From positions 1-38,393 of the forward strand of contig URPL01000016.1 in assembly GCA_900549725.1 (NCBI GenBank): a stretch of DNA of 38,393 bases. The letters are read 5' to 3'. The stretch's first letter is position 1. Each line of letters begins with the position of its first letter. The notes beneath the pieces are model-generated. The model searched no databases. It had not been told where the DNA came from and saw only the letters and a list, made by a program, of their open reading frames with translations. The DNA is from an uncultured Eubacteriales bacterium. GTDB lineage: Bacteria > Bacillota > Clostridia > Oscillospirales > CAG-272. Shown here piece after piece: positions 31,592 to 38,393 of the stretch. The position numbers and the translations under genes were made by a program.

Positions 31592-32377
31592 ATGGAACAA
31601 AAGGTTCGTGTCTTGATTGCCGACTCAAATCAGGATCTCAGAGGGAGCTGCCGCGAGCAGCTTTCCCGCCAGGGGATTGAACTGATTGAGGATGCCACCA
31701 GCGGGGAAGAGGCGCTTCATCTGATCAAGAAGTACAAGCCCGATGTTGTTTTGGTGGATGCATGGCTCTCAAAGCTCGACGGTATTCAGCTGATTAAAAC
31801 CGTGCGCGGCATGGGGCATGAATATGCAGTGCGTCCCGCATTTATTTATGTCAACTATGAGGGCTCCGCCAATCTTTTCCCTGAGGCGACGGAAGCAGGC
31901 GCGGCATATTGCATGTACAAGCTGTTTAACTATCCGGTCCTTGCCGACAGGATCAAGAGCGTTTATAATCGCGTGAAAAACCAGGACGCGGTGCCTGCGC
32001 GCTCCGTGCTGCGCTCTTTGGATAATGATATTGAGGCGCAGGTGACAAGCGTGATCCACCAGATCGGCGTTCCCGCGCATATCAAGGGATATCAATATCT
32101 GCGCACAGCGATCATCATGGCAATCAATGATACGGAAATTATCAACTATGTCACGAAAATGCTGTATCCATCCGTCGCAAAGAAATACCAGACGACCTCC
32201 TCCCGCGTGGAGCGCGCCATTCGCCATGCGATAGAGGTCGCGTGGGATCGCGGCGATATCGATACGCTCAATGCCTATTTCGGTTATACTGTACAGAACA
32301 ATCGCGGCAAGCCCACCAATTCCGAATTTATTGCAATGATCAGTGATAATCTTCGCCTGAAAAACAAACTCTCCTGA
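31592..32377 (+). CDS. spo0A: Sporulation master regulator Spo0A with atypical receiver domain
   Basis: 261 residues. The C-terminal domain (about 148-261) is highly conserved: HQIGVPAHIKGYQYLR, the recognition helix TSSRVERAIRHAIEVAWDRG and KPTNSEFIAM leave no doubt of identity. The receiver domain (1-125) keeps the phosphoacceptor Asp56 (VLVDAWLSKLDG) and Lys110 (MYKLFN), but the acidic pair is D11-S12 rather than Asp-Asp, the switch Thr is Asn88 (FIYVNYEG) and the Pro after the Lys is lost. This suggests weakened or altered phosphorylation control. AAAGGAG lies about ten bases before ATG 31592. Two promoters and two Spo0A-box pairs upstream indicate autoregulation. A bidirectional terminator separates it from clpB. 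Confidence 0.95.
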   Translation: MEQKVRVLIADSNQDLRGSCREQLSRQGIELIEDATSGEEALHLIKKYKPDVVLVDAWLSKLDGIQLIKTVRGMGHEYAVRPAFIYVNYEGSANLFPEATEAGAAYCMYKLFNYPVLADRIKSVYNRVKNQDAVPARSVLRSLDNDIEAQVTSVIHQIGVPAHIKGYQYLRTAIIMAINDTEIINYVTKMLYPSVAKKYQTTSSRVERAIRHAIEVAWDRGDIDTLNAYFGYTVQNNRGKPTNSEFIAMISDNLRLKNKLS

Positions 32378-32385
32378 CAAAAAAG

Positions 32386-32445
32386 CCCCTCTTCCCGTCC
32401 GCCGATGTTTTGGATCGGCTATGGCGAAAAGAGGGGAAATTTTTA
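32386..32445. terminator. Bidirectional terminator between spo0A and clpB
   Basis: CCCCTCTT (32386-32393) pairs with AAGAGGGG (32429-32436); an inner GCCGAT/ATCGGC stem lies within. TTTTT follows on the plus strand and six Ts on the minus strand. The minus-strand clpB stop codon is at its right edge. Confidence 0.85.
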
Positions 32446-35046
32446 TGCTTTTTTTGCGGTGGCGCGAATTGCAAGCGCGCCGTCTTTTGCGTATACCTCA
32501 ATTGTGGTATCGGGGCTTGGGTCCTCCCGCAGGATATAGGCGGCAACCTCGGTTTCAAGGGTACCTTGAATATATCTCTTCAGCGGGCGTGCGCCCATGG
32601 CGGGGTCATAGCCCTGCTCAATGATAACCTCTTTGGCATCCTCGTTGACCTTGAGATGCAGCTGTCTGTCCTCAAGGCGTTTTGCAAGCCCTGCAAGCTG
32701 CAGCGTTACAATCTTCTTCATGTTGTCCTTTGTCAGCGGGCGATACATGATGATCTCATCCAGGCGGTTGAGAAATTCCGGCTTAAAGCTGCGATGCAGC
32801 AGTGCCTCCACGGATGCCTTGGCCTCTGCGCTTATATTGCCGTTTTCGTCAATGCCGCCGAGAATATATTCCGAGCCGAGGTTTGAAGTCAGAATAATGA
32901 TGGTGTTCTTAAAATCAACCGTGCGGCCCTGGCTGTCCGTGATGCGCCCGTCGTCCAAAACCTGCAGCAGAATATGGAACACATCGGGATGCGCTTTTTC
33001 GATCTCATCGAACAAAACAACGGAATACGGTTTGCGGCGCACCGCTTCTGTCAGCTGCCCGCCCTCATCGTATCCGACATATCCCGGAGGCGCTCCGATC
33101 AGACGCGACACGGAGAATTTCTCCATATATTCGCTCATATCGATACGAATCAGGTTCTTTTCATCGTCAAACAGCGTTTTGGCAAGGACCTTGGCAAGCT
33201 CCGTTTTGCCGACACCGGTCGGGCCGAGGAAAAGGAACGAACCGATCGGGCGCTGCGGGTCCGCGATTCCTGCGCGCGAACGCAGAATGGCATTGCAAAC
33301 CTTTGTCACCGCTTCGTCCTGCCCGATCACATGCTCATGAATGATTTTCGGCAGACTGAGCAGTTTTTCTCTTTCGCTTTCCAAAAGCTTTGAAACGGGA
33401 ATGCCGGTCCAGCGGGAAACGATTTTGCTGATCTCCTCTGCGGTGACCGAGCCGCGCAGCAGGGAATTTTCCTTGCCGCCTTCTTCCTTTTCTTCCGCTT
33501 CTTTCAGCTCTTTTTGCAGCTGCGGCAGCGTGCCGTAGCGCAGCTTTGCCGCTTCTTCCAAATCATAGGCGTTTTGCGCCGCCTCGATTTTTGCGTTGGT
33601 CTTTTCGATTTGTTCGCGCAGCTTGGCAACGCGGTCATAGCTCTCCTTTTCTTTTTCCCAAGCAAGCTTCATTTTGCCGAAGGTATCGCGCAGGGAGGAA
33701 AGCTCCAGGCGAATATCGTCCAACCGTTTCAAGGAAAGCTGGTCGGTTTCTTTGGAAAGCGCTGCTTCTTCGATTTCCAGCTGAATCATCTTGCGGGAAA
33801 TTTCATCCATTTCCGTCGGCATGCTGTTCATTTCCGTTTTGATCATGGCGCATGCCTCATCCACAAGGTCGATTGCCTTGTCCGGCAGAAATCGATCGGT
33901 GATATAGCGGTCGGAAAGCGTAGCCGCGCTGACAAGCGCGCTGTCATGAATTTTAACGCCGTGAAATACTTCATAGCGCTCTTTCAGCCCGCGCAGAATG
34001 GCAATGGTATCGGCAACGCTCGGCTCATCCACCATAACCGGCTGGAATCGTCTTTCCAGCGCCGCGTCTTTTTCGATATATTTGCGATATTCATCCAGCG
34101 TGGTTGCGCCGATGCAATGCAGCTCACCGCGTGCCAGCATAGGCTTGAGCAGGTTGCCGGCGTCCATGGCGCCGTCTGCCTTGCCGGCGCCGACGATGGT
34201 ATGCAGCTCGTCAATGAAGAGGATGATCTTGCCCTCGCTCTTCTTCACTTCCTCCAAAACGGCTTTGAGGCGTTCCTCAAATTCTCCGCGGAATTTTGCG
34301 CCCGCAATCAGCGCGCCCATATCCAAAGAGAAGATGGAGCGGTCGCGCAGTTGCTGCGGCACATCTCCCTTGACAATGCGCTGCGCAAGACCTTCCGCAA
34401 TCGCCGTCTTTCCGACACCGGGCTCTCCGATGAGGCAGGGGTTGTTTTTTGTTTTGCGGGAAAGAATGCGGATAACATTGCGGATTTCATCATCCCGTCC
34501 GATGACCGGATCCAGCTTTTGCGCACGCGCCTGCGCAACAAGATCCTGTCCGTATTTTTTCAGCACATCGTAGGTGCCCTCGGGAGAATCGCTTGTCACA
34601 TGCGTGTTTCCGCGCACATCCTTCAGTGCGCTGAAAAACGCATCCTTTGTGATTCCGTGCTGCTGTAAAAGCTTTTTCACGCTGCGGTCTCCGCAGTCGA
34701 GCAATGCCAAGAATATATGCTCAACGGAGACATATTCGTCCTGCATGGTTTGCGCGATTTTTTCGGAAGCATTCAAGAGCAGCTCTGTTTCGTTTCCGAA
34801 GTAAACGGAGGCGGAGGCGCCGACAACACTCGGCAGAGCATTCAGCTCGGCTTCAATCTGAGCCAACAGGGAAGCAGGCTCCGCGCCGCACTTTGCAAGC
34901 AGACCGCTGACCAGCCCCTCTGTGTCGGAAAGCAGACCGTAAAATACATGCAAAGGCTGAATCATTTGGTGCTGATGCTCCTGCGCAACATCTCTTGCGC
35001 GCTCCAGTGCGTGAATTGAATTTTGCGTATATTTCTGAAGATTCAT
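32443..35046 (-). CDS. clpB: ATP-dependent disaggregase ClpB
   Basis: 867 residues. Hsp104-type chaperone that pulls proteins out of aggregates with DnaK. The N-terminal Clp repeat domain (1-145), AAA1 with Walker A GEPGVGKT (about 204-211) and IILFIDELH, a long coiled-coil M domain (about 405-530, KEKESYDRVAKLREQIEK) that sets ClpB apart from ClpA and ClpC, and AAA2 with GPTGVGKT and SVVLFDEIEKAH are all in order. There is no ClpP-binding tripeptide. ATG 35046 (MNLQKYTQNS) is chosen, six to seven bases after AAAGGTGG; MFM at 35052 abuts that site. A CIRCE operator overlaps the promoter, so HrcA control is expected. Confidence 0.96.
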   Translation of the reverse strand: MNLQKYTQNSIHALERARDVAQEHQHQMIQPLHVFYGLLSDTEGLVSGLLAKCGAEPASLLAQIEAELNALPSVVGASASVYFGNETELLLNASEKIAQTMQDEYVSVEHIFLALLDCGDRSVKKLLQQHGITKDAFFSALKDVRGNTHVTSDSPEGTYDVLKKYGQDLVAQARAQKLDPVIGRDDEIRNVIRILSRKTKNNPCLIGEPGVGKTAIAEGLAQRIVKGDVPQQLRDRSIFSLDMGALIAGAKFRGEFEERLKAVLEEVKKSEGKIILFIDELHTIVGAGKADGAMDAGNLLKPMLARGELHCIGATTLDEYRKYIEKDAALERRFQPVMVDEPSVADTIAILRGLKERYEVFHGVKIHDSALVSAATLSDRYITDRFLPDKAIDLVDEACAMIKTEMNSMPTEMDEISRKMIQLEIEEAALSKETDQLSLKRLDDIRLELSSLRDTFGKMKLAWEKEKESYDRVAKLREQIEKTNAKIEAAQNAYDLEEAAKLRYGTLPQLQKELKEAEEKEEGGKENSLLRGSVTAEEISKIVSRWTGIPVSKLLESEREKLLSLPKIIHEHVIGQDEAVTKVCNAILRSRAGIADPQRPIGSFLFLGPTGVGKTELAKVLAKTLFDDEKNLIRIDMSEYMEKFSVSRLIGAPPGYVGYDEGGQLTEAVRRKPYSVVLFDEIEKAHPDVFHILLQVLDDGRITDSQGRTVDFKNTIIILTSNLGSEYILGGIDENGNISAEAKASVEALLHRSFKPEFLNRLDEIIMYRPLTKDNMKKIVTLQLAGLAKRLEDRQLHLKVNEDAKEVIIEQGYDPAMGARPLKRYIQGTLETEVAAYILREDPSPDTTIEVYAKDGALAIRATAKKA

Positions 35047-35124
35047 AAACATCCCACCTTTCATCTTGTATTGTACTCCCACTATGTGAATTTTAATGCT
35101 ATAACTTATGAACTCATTGTAAAA

Positions 35125-35151
35125 TTAGCACTCATCAATAGAGAGTGCCAA
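35125..35151. promoter_or_regulatory. CIRCE element (HrcA operator) over the clpB promoter
   Basis: TTAGCACTC, nine bases, GAGTGCCAA: one mismatch from the consensus TTAGCACTC-N9-GAGTGCTAA. On the minus strand its arms coincide with a possible promoter, TTGGCA (35151-35146), 18 bases, TAATTT (35127-35122), so bound HrcA would block clpB. It also lies 23 bases before the -35 box of the divergent SLH-GH5 gene. Confidence 0.9.
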
Positions 35152-35173
35152 AGTCGGGAGGATGAGAATATGC

Positions 35174-35202
35174 TTGACAGTATCCCTGCCGTTCGGTATA
35201 AT
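35174..35202 (+). promoter_or_regulatory. Consensus sigma-A promoter for the SLH-GH5 gene
   Basis: TTGACA (35174-35179), 17 bases, TATAAT (35197-35202): perfect match in both boxes and spacing, about 35 bases before the start codon. Confidence 0.9.
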
Positions 35203-35237
35203 AAGATGTAGATTTTTTATTTTTTCACGGGTGATGT

Positions 35238-37520
35238 ATGAAACGGTTTTTGGCATGGGTTTTGGCGCTTTGTCTTGTGCTCGGCACGGTAAGTATTTTC
35301 CCTGCGGCGCAGGAAAGCGATGCTGTTTTTTCGGATATTTCGGGGCATTGGGCGAAAAATGATATCCTTTGGGCATATGATAATGCAATTGCCGCCGGTA
35401 TGGAGGGTGATCGTTTTGCGCCGCGCCTTTCTCTGACGCGCGCGATGTTCGTTGCGTTTTTGTATCGCACGGCGCGCCTGGTCGGCGACAGTGTCAAAGC
35501 CGAAGCGGCGGCTTCTCCTTTTTCCGATGCCTCTCCGGGGCAATGGTTTTATGAGTCTGCGCTTTGGGCATATGAAAACGGGATCGTTGCAGGGGTAGAA
35601 ACCGTCGGCGGCAAAGCCGTTTTTGCGCCGCAGCAGCCGATCACGCGCGAGCAGACCGCTGCAATGCTGTATCGCTATCTCACCGCTACGCTCGGCTGTT
35701 CCGTCGGGCAGGATGGCGCAAAAAGCTTTTCGGACGGGCAGAGCATTTCCGCATATGCAAAAGAAGCTGCCGCAAAGCTCTCAGCTGCCGGTATTTTTGT
35801 CGGAGACGAAAACGGCGCATTTTCCCCGCAGGCTCATACCGAGCGCGGGGCTGCCGTTTCGCTTTGCCGCCGGATTTATACGCTGCTGCGCCCGGAGGAA
35901 GCAAGTGCTCCGCAGCTGCCCTGTGTTGCTTTTTCTCCGCTCACGATTGCCGTGGTGCCGACGGAGGTTTCTTTTGCTCTTGGGCGCTTTTCTTTTACGG
36001 CTGTTTTACCGCAGGGCTTTTCCATCCTCATCCGCACGCCGAATGCTGCGGACAGTGGTATGCTTTCTTTGGATGCAGCCGATTATTTTGCACCGGACAG
36101 CGCAGAGCACACCTATGATATAGTAAAGCTTGAAAACAGTGCGATTCTGTTTTATTGCGACGGGCGCCGGGTCGGTGTCTACGGCCGTGCACGCACTCCG
36201 ATCGAACATGAAACGGAGCAGCAGGCGGAAATTGCGCTCACCTATCAAAACATTACAGAGGTGCCGAGCAAAACCTTTATCTCTCTTGACGGTATTTTCG
36301 CAAGCGACGCATGCCTGTACCGGCTGATTGATGAAAGCCCGCTCGGGCTGCACGGGGCGCTTACCGTCGCCGGGGACACTCTGATCGATCGCTTCGGGAA
36401 AAGCGTTGTGATGAGCGGTGTGCATCTGTTTGCCGATTCCTATTCGCCGAGCCAAACGGATCATCAGTTTTTCACCTCTTATGAGGAGCTGAAATGGCTG
36501 CGCGACGATTTCGGGATTAACTGCATCCGGCTAGGTTTGATTCCGCTGTATTTTCGTCAGGATTCCCCCGAAACGCAGGCGCAGATTTTGCAAAACATGG
36601 ATTTCTTCCTCGAAAATGCCGCCAAGGTGGGGCTGTATGTTATCCTGGATTGGCATGGCTATGAAGAGGGCCCGGGCAACACGGACACGGAATATACCTG
36701 GGCAGACCCGCGCATTTTCGCAGACGATGCGGCGCTGTTCTTTGAACGCTTTTCCAAAAAATTCGCCTCGTATGAAAATATATTTTATGAGCTTTATAAC
36801 GAGCCGAGCGGCGGAAAATCCTATCCTTGGTTTTCCGCGGAGGAGGTAACGGAGCGGGGCATTCCTTATCTGCGCGGTTATGCGGATATGTGGAACAATG
36901 TGCTGCGGCCCTATTCCGAGCGCATGCTTGCAATCATCCGCGCAAACGACCCGGATGCCGTTGTGATTGTCAACACGCTTGAGGCGGACCAGCACCCGGA
37001 AATTGCGGCGCTGTATCCGATTGATGCCGATAATGTCATGTATGCCGTTCACCCGTTTTCCGACGGGCATATGCGCTCTGTCACAACCCAGCTTTATTTG
37101 CGCGCAAAGCGTCTTGGCAATATTGCAATGTTTGCAACGGAGGCGGGGTTTTATCCGGATGAGGCAAACGGATTTTATGATGCAGGGCTCCCAAATACGG
37201 TTGAAAACGCAATTTATTGGCTGCATTCCAGCCAGGAGCGCTATTTTGAGAACTTCGTGGAGCGCTATGATGTAAATTATATCTATTTTCTGCTTGCCCG
37301 TGGCGGGGACAACGATTATCGTACCATGTTTCGCCGCGACCGCCTCAGTGAGCGGCAGGGCAGCGGCTGGAGCGAGGAACAGATGACCTTTACCGGCGCC
37401 TACATGCGGCATTGGTTCCGCAAGCGCGCCGGGCTTGAGGATGATTCCTGGTTCAGGCAATGGCATACGGAAAACGATGCCTATTATAATGCACTGATTG
37501 AAAAGCAAATGGAGTCATAA
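35238..37520 (+). CDS. Secreted SLH-domain glycoside hydrolase family 5 protein (cellulase-like)
   Basis: 760 residues. A signal peptide (about 1-25) is followed by three S-layer homology domains at about 31-83, 95-153 and 163-217 that bind cell-wall polymers, a linker beta region (about 220-390), and a GH5 catalytic domain from about 390. Likely acid/base is Glu522 in YELYNEPSGG and nucleophile Glu635 in MFATEAGFYP; ILDWHGYE carries the conserved His. It should act on beta-glucans or mannans while fixed to the cell surface. SLH domains at the N-terminus rather than the C-terminus is a less usual order. The ABC ATPase gene begins six bases after its stop. Substrate not determinable. Confidence 0.9.
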   Translation: MKRFLAWVLALCLVLGTVSIFPAAQESDAVFSDISGHWAKNDILWAYDNAIAAGMEGDRFAPRLSLTRAMFVAFLYRTARLVGDSVKAEAAASPFSDASPGQWFYESALWAYENGIVAGVETVGGKAVFAPQQPITREQTAAMLYRYLTATLGCSVGQDGAKSFSDGQSISAYAKEAAAKLSAAGIFVGDENGAFSPQAHTERGAAVSLCRRIYTLLRPEEASAPQLPCVAFSPLTIAVVPTEVSFALGRFSFTAVLPQGFSILIRTPNAADSGMLSLDAADYFAPDSAEHTYDIVKLENSAILFYCDGRRVGVYGRARTPIEHETEQQAEIALTYQNITEVPSKTFISLDGIFASDACLYRLIDESPLGLHGALTVAGDTLIDRFGKSVVMSGVHLFADSYSPSQTDHQFFTSYEELKWLRDDFGINCIRLGLIPLYFRQDSPETQAQILQNMDFFLENAAKVGLYVILDWHGYEEGPGNTDTEYTWADPRIFADDAALFFERFSKKFASYENIFYELYNEPSGGKSYPWFSAEEVTERGIPYLRGYADMWNNVLRPYSERMLAIIRANDPDAVVIVNTLEADQHPEIAALYPIDADNVMYAVHPFSDGHMRSVTTQLYLRAKRLGNIAMFATEAGFYPDEANGFYDAGLPNTVENAIYWLHSSQERYFENFVERYDVNYIYFLLARGGDNDYRTMFRRDRLSERQGSGWSEEQMTFTGAYMRHWFRKRAGLEDDSWFRQWHTENDAYYNALIEKQMES

Positions 37521-37526
37521 GCAGTA

Positions 37527-38276
37527 ATGACGGATTTTATCGAATGCGAACACCTTATGCTGCGCAGAGCGGGAAAGGCTTTGCTCAGCGATGTAAGCTT
37601 TTCTTTGCCGCGCGGCGGCATCATTGCCTTTTTGGGGGAGAGCGGCAGCGGAAAATCCGCATTGCTGCGCGTGCTTGGCGGAATTGACCGACCGGACGGC
37701 GGCACGGTGACGATTCTTGGCAAAAATGTCGCCGTGCGCAAAGATTGCAAGGCGCTGCGCACTCTTGTCGGCTATGCGCCGCAGGGCGGTTGCGCGGCGG
37801 CAGGGCTGACCGTTTCTCAAAATTTAATGTATACGGCAAAAATTCACGGGCTGCGCGGCAGAGCGGCGCGGCAGAGAGTGGAAGAGCTCCTGGCGCAGTT
37901 TTCCCTTTGCGATTATTTAGATGTGCGCGCGGGAGCGCTTTCCGGCGGATTTCAAAAAAGACTTGATCTTGCGATGGCTTGTGTCCATCGGCCGCAGCTT
38001 TTGCTGCTGGATGAGCCGTTTGCCGGGCTTGACCCGATCGGCAGCGCGGATACAAAGCGGCAAATTGCCGCTTTGGCTGAGCATTGCACCGTGATTTTTT
38101 CCTGGCACGGACCGCGGGCGGCGGAGCAGCTGGCAGCGAAGGTGTTGATTTTGGTGGGAGGAGTGCTCGGTGCAATCGGAACACCGCAGCAGCTGCTGCA
38201 GTTCACGGGGTGCGATTCGCTGCAAAGCGCCTACGAGGCTGTTTGCGCACAGACACTTGCGCAATATCTTTCCTAA
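37527..38276 (+). CDS. ABC transporter ATP-binding protein
   Basis: 249 residues. Walker A GESGSGKS (about 37-44), Q-loop YAPQGG, signature LSGGFQKRLDLA and Walker B LLLLDEP with the following D-loop GLDP. The match to the CcmA/NatA-like class (two-part exporters with a separate membrane protein) is general; no permease gene is seen in the rest of the window. It starts six bases after the SLH-GH5 stop with only a distant GGAG, so translation may be coupled. The Q-loop to signature region has ISAL-type substitutions only as expected. Substrate unknown. Confidence 0.88.
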   Translation: MTDFIECEHLMLRRAGKALLSDVSFSLPRGGIIAFLGESGSGKSALLRVLGGIDRPDGGTVTILGKNVAVRKDCKALRTLVGYAPQGGCAAAGLTVSQNLMYTAKIHGLRGRAARQRVEELLAQFSLCDYLDVRAGALSGGFQKRLDLAMACVHRPQLLLLDEPFAGLDPIGSADTKRQIAALAEHCTVIFSWHGPRAAEQLAAKVLILVGGVLGAIGTPQQLLQFTGCDSLQSAYEAVCAQTLAQYLS

Positions 38277-38311
38277 ATAACGGAAAGCTGATTTGGAAAG
38301 GGGAGAAAGCT

Positions 38312-38393
38312 TTGGCTGATTTTATTCAGGTTCCTTTCAAAAAAGAGGAAGATATCAAACTGTTTATTCTGTATCTGCTTGACGCAGTCGGCA
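38312..38393 (+). CDS. Start of a DUF4364-like protein (truncated by window end)
   Basis: 27 codons from TTG 38312, preceded by AAGGGGAG at about seven bases. The translation begins MADFIQVPFKKE and continues with IKLFILYLLDAVG, which resembles the N-terminus of the DUF4364 family, small winged-helix-like Bacillota proteins. The ABC ATPase gene ends 35 bases upstream. Family call is tentative because only the first helix is seen. Confidence 0.55.
   Translation, partial: MADFIQVPFKKEEDIKLFILYLLDAVG

Noticed and set aside
1..38393. CRISPR arrays, tRNA or rRNA genes, insertion sequences, phage genes
   Set aside because: Looked for on both strands; no repeat-spacer pattern, cloverleaf-like genes, transposase or phage motifs were recognised.

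Overview
The window comes from a spore-forming, moderately GC-rich member of the Bacillota, most likely class Clostridia. The evidence is a complete spoIIIAA-AH operon, spo0A with its C-terminal DNA-binding domain, pyrK-dependent (type 1B) dihydroorotate dehydrogenase, formate-tetrahydrofolate ligase next to a flavodiiron protein, a CIRCE element before clpB, SLH-domain surface proteins, and TTGACA/TATAAT promoters throughout. No rRNA, tRNA, CRISPR array, phage or insertion sequence was seen. The genus cannot be fixed from the sequence alone.

Layout. 1-655 (minus): a membrane-anchored XRE-type regulator, cut by the left edge, with a palindrome at its 5' end. 1155-4129 (plus): an AMP-forming acyl-CoA ligase, a terminator, then a PlsC-type acyltransferase with a zinc ribbon (lipid metabolism). 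4196-7420 (minus): a large ABC ATPase/permease fusion. 7477-7990: decayed remains of an SLH-domain surface protein. 8057-10459 (minus): citrate synthase, a small membrane protein and a DUF5662 protein. 10672-15372 (plus): a family 2 glycoside hydrolase, a flavodoxin-like oxidoreductase and an unknown protein. 15431-21521: the pyrimidine operon pyrC-pyrK-pyrD-pyrF-HAD-pyrE-pyrB, with a strong promoter and a leader that can fold as terminator or antiterminator. 21592-24437: fhs and a flavodiiron protein. 24604-29260: spoIIIAA-AH. 29228-31162 (minus): NusG domain II protein, Gx transporter and ApbE, a three-gene set linked to extracytoplasmic flavin/electron transfer. 31592-32377: spo0A, preceded by four Spo0A-box matches and two promoters. 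32443-35046 (minus): clpB under CIRCE. 35238-38393: a secreted SLH-GH5 glycosidase, an ABC ATPase and the start of a DUF4364-type gene.

How the genes work together. The pyr operon carries the steps from carbamoyl phosphate to UMP (ATCase, dihydroorotase, DHODH with its electron-transfer subunit, OPRTase, OMP decarboxylase); carAB and pyrR are not in the window. The spoIIIA products build the mother-cell side of the channel to the forespore, and Spo0A is the master regulator that would switch sporulation on. The two loci flank the NusG-II/Gx/ApbE operon, so the Spo0A boxes sit between divergent promoters.

Most noteworthy: (i) Spo0A keeps the phosphoacceptor Asp56 but has lost an acidic-pocket Asp and the switch Thr; (ii) PyrB carries a C-terminal PyrI-like zinc module without the PyrI nucleotide-binding domain; (iii) spoIIIAA has no canonical in-frame start for its N-terminal domain although a well-placed ATG lies one frame away; (iv) the pyr leader has mutually exclusive hairpins but no recognisable PyrR site; (v) the large ABC permease has repeats of a short helical motif in its extracytoplasmic region. 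No wholly new multi-gene system is obvious.
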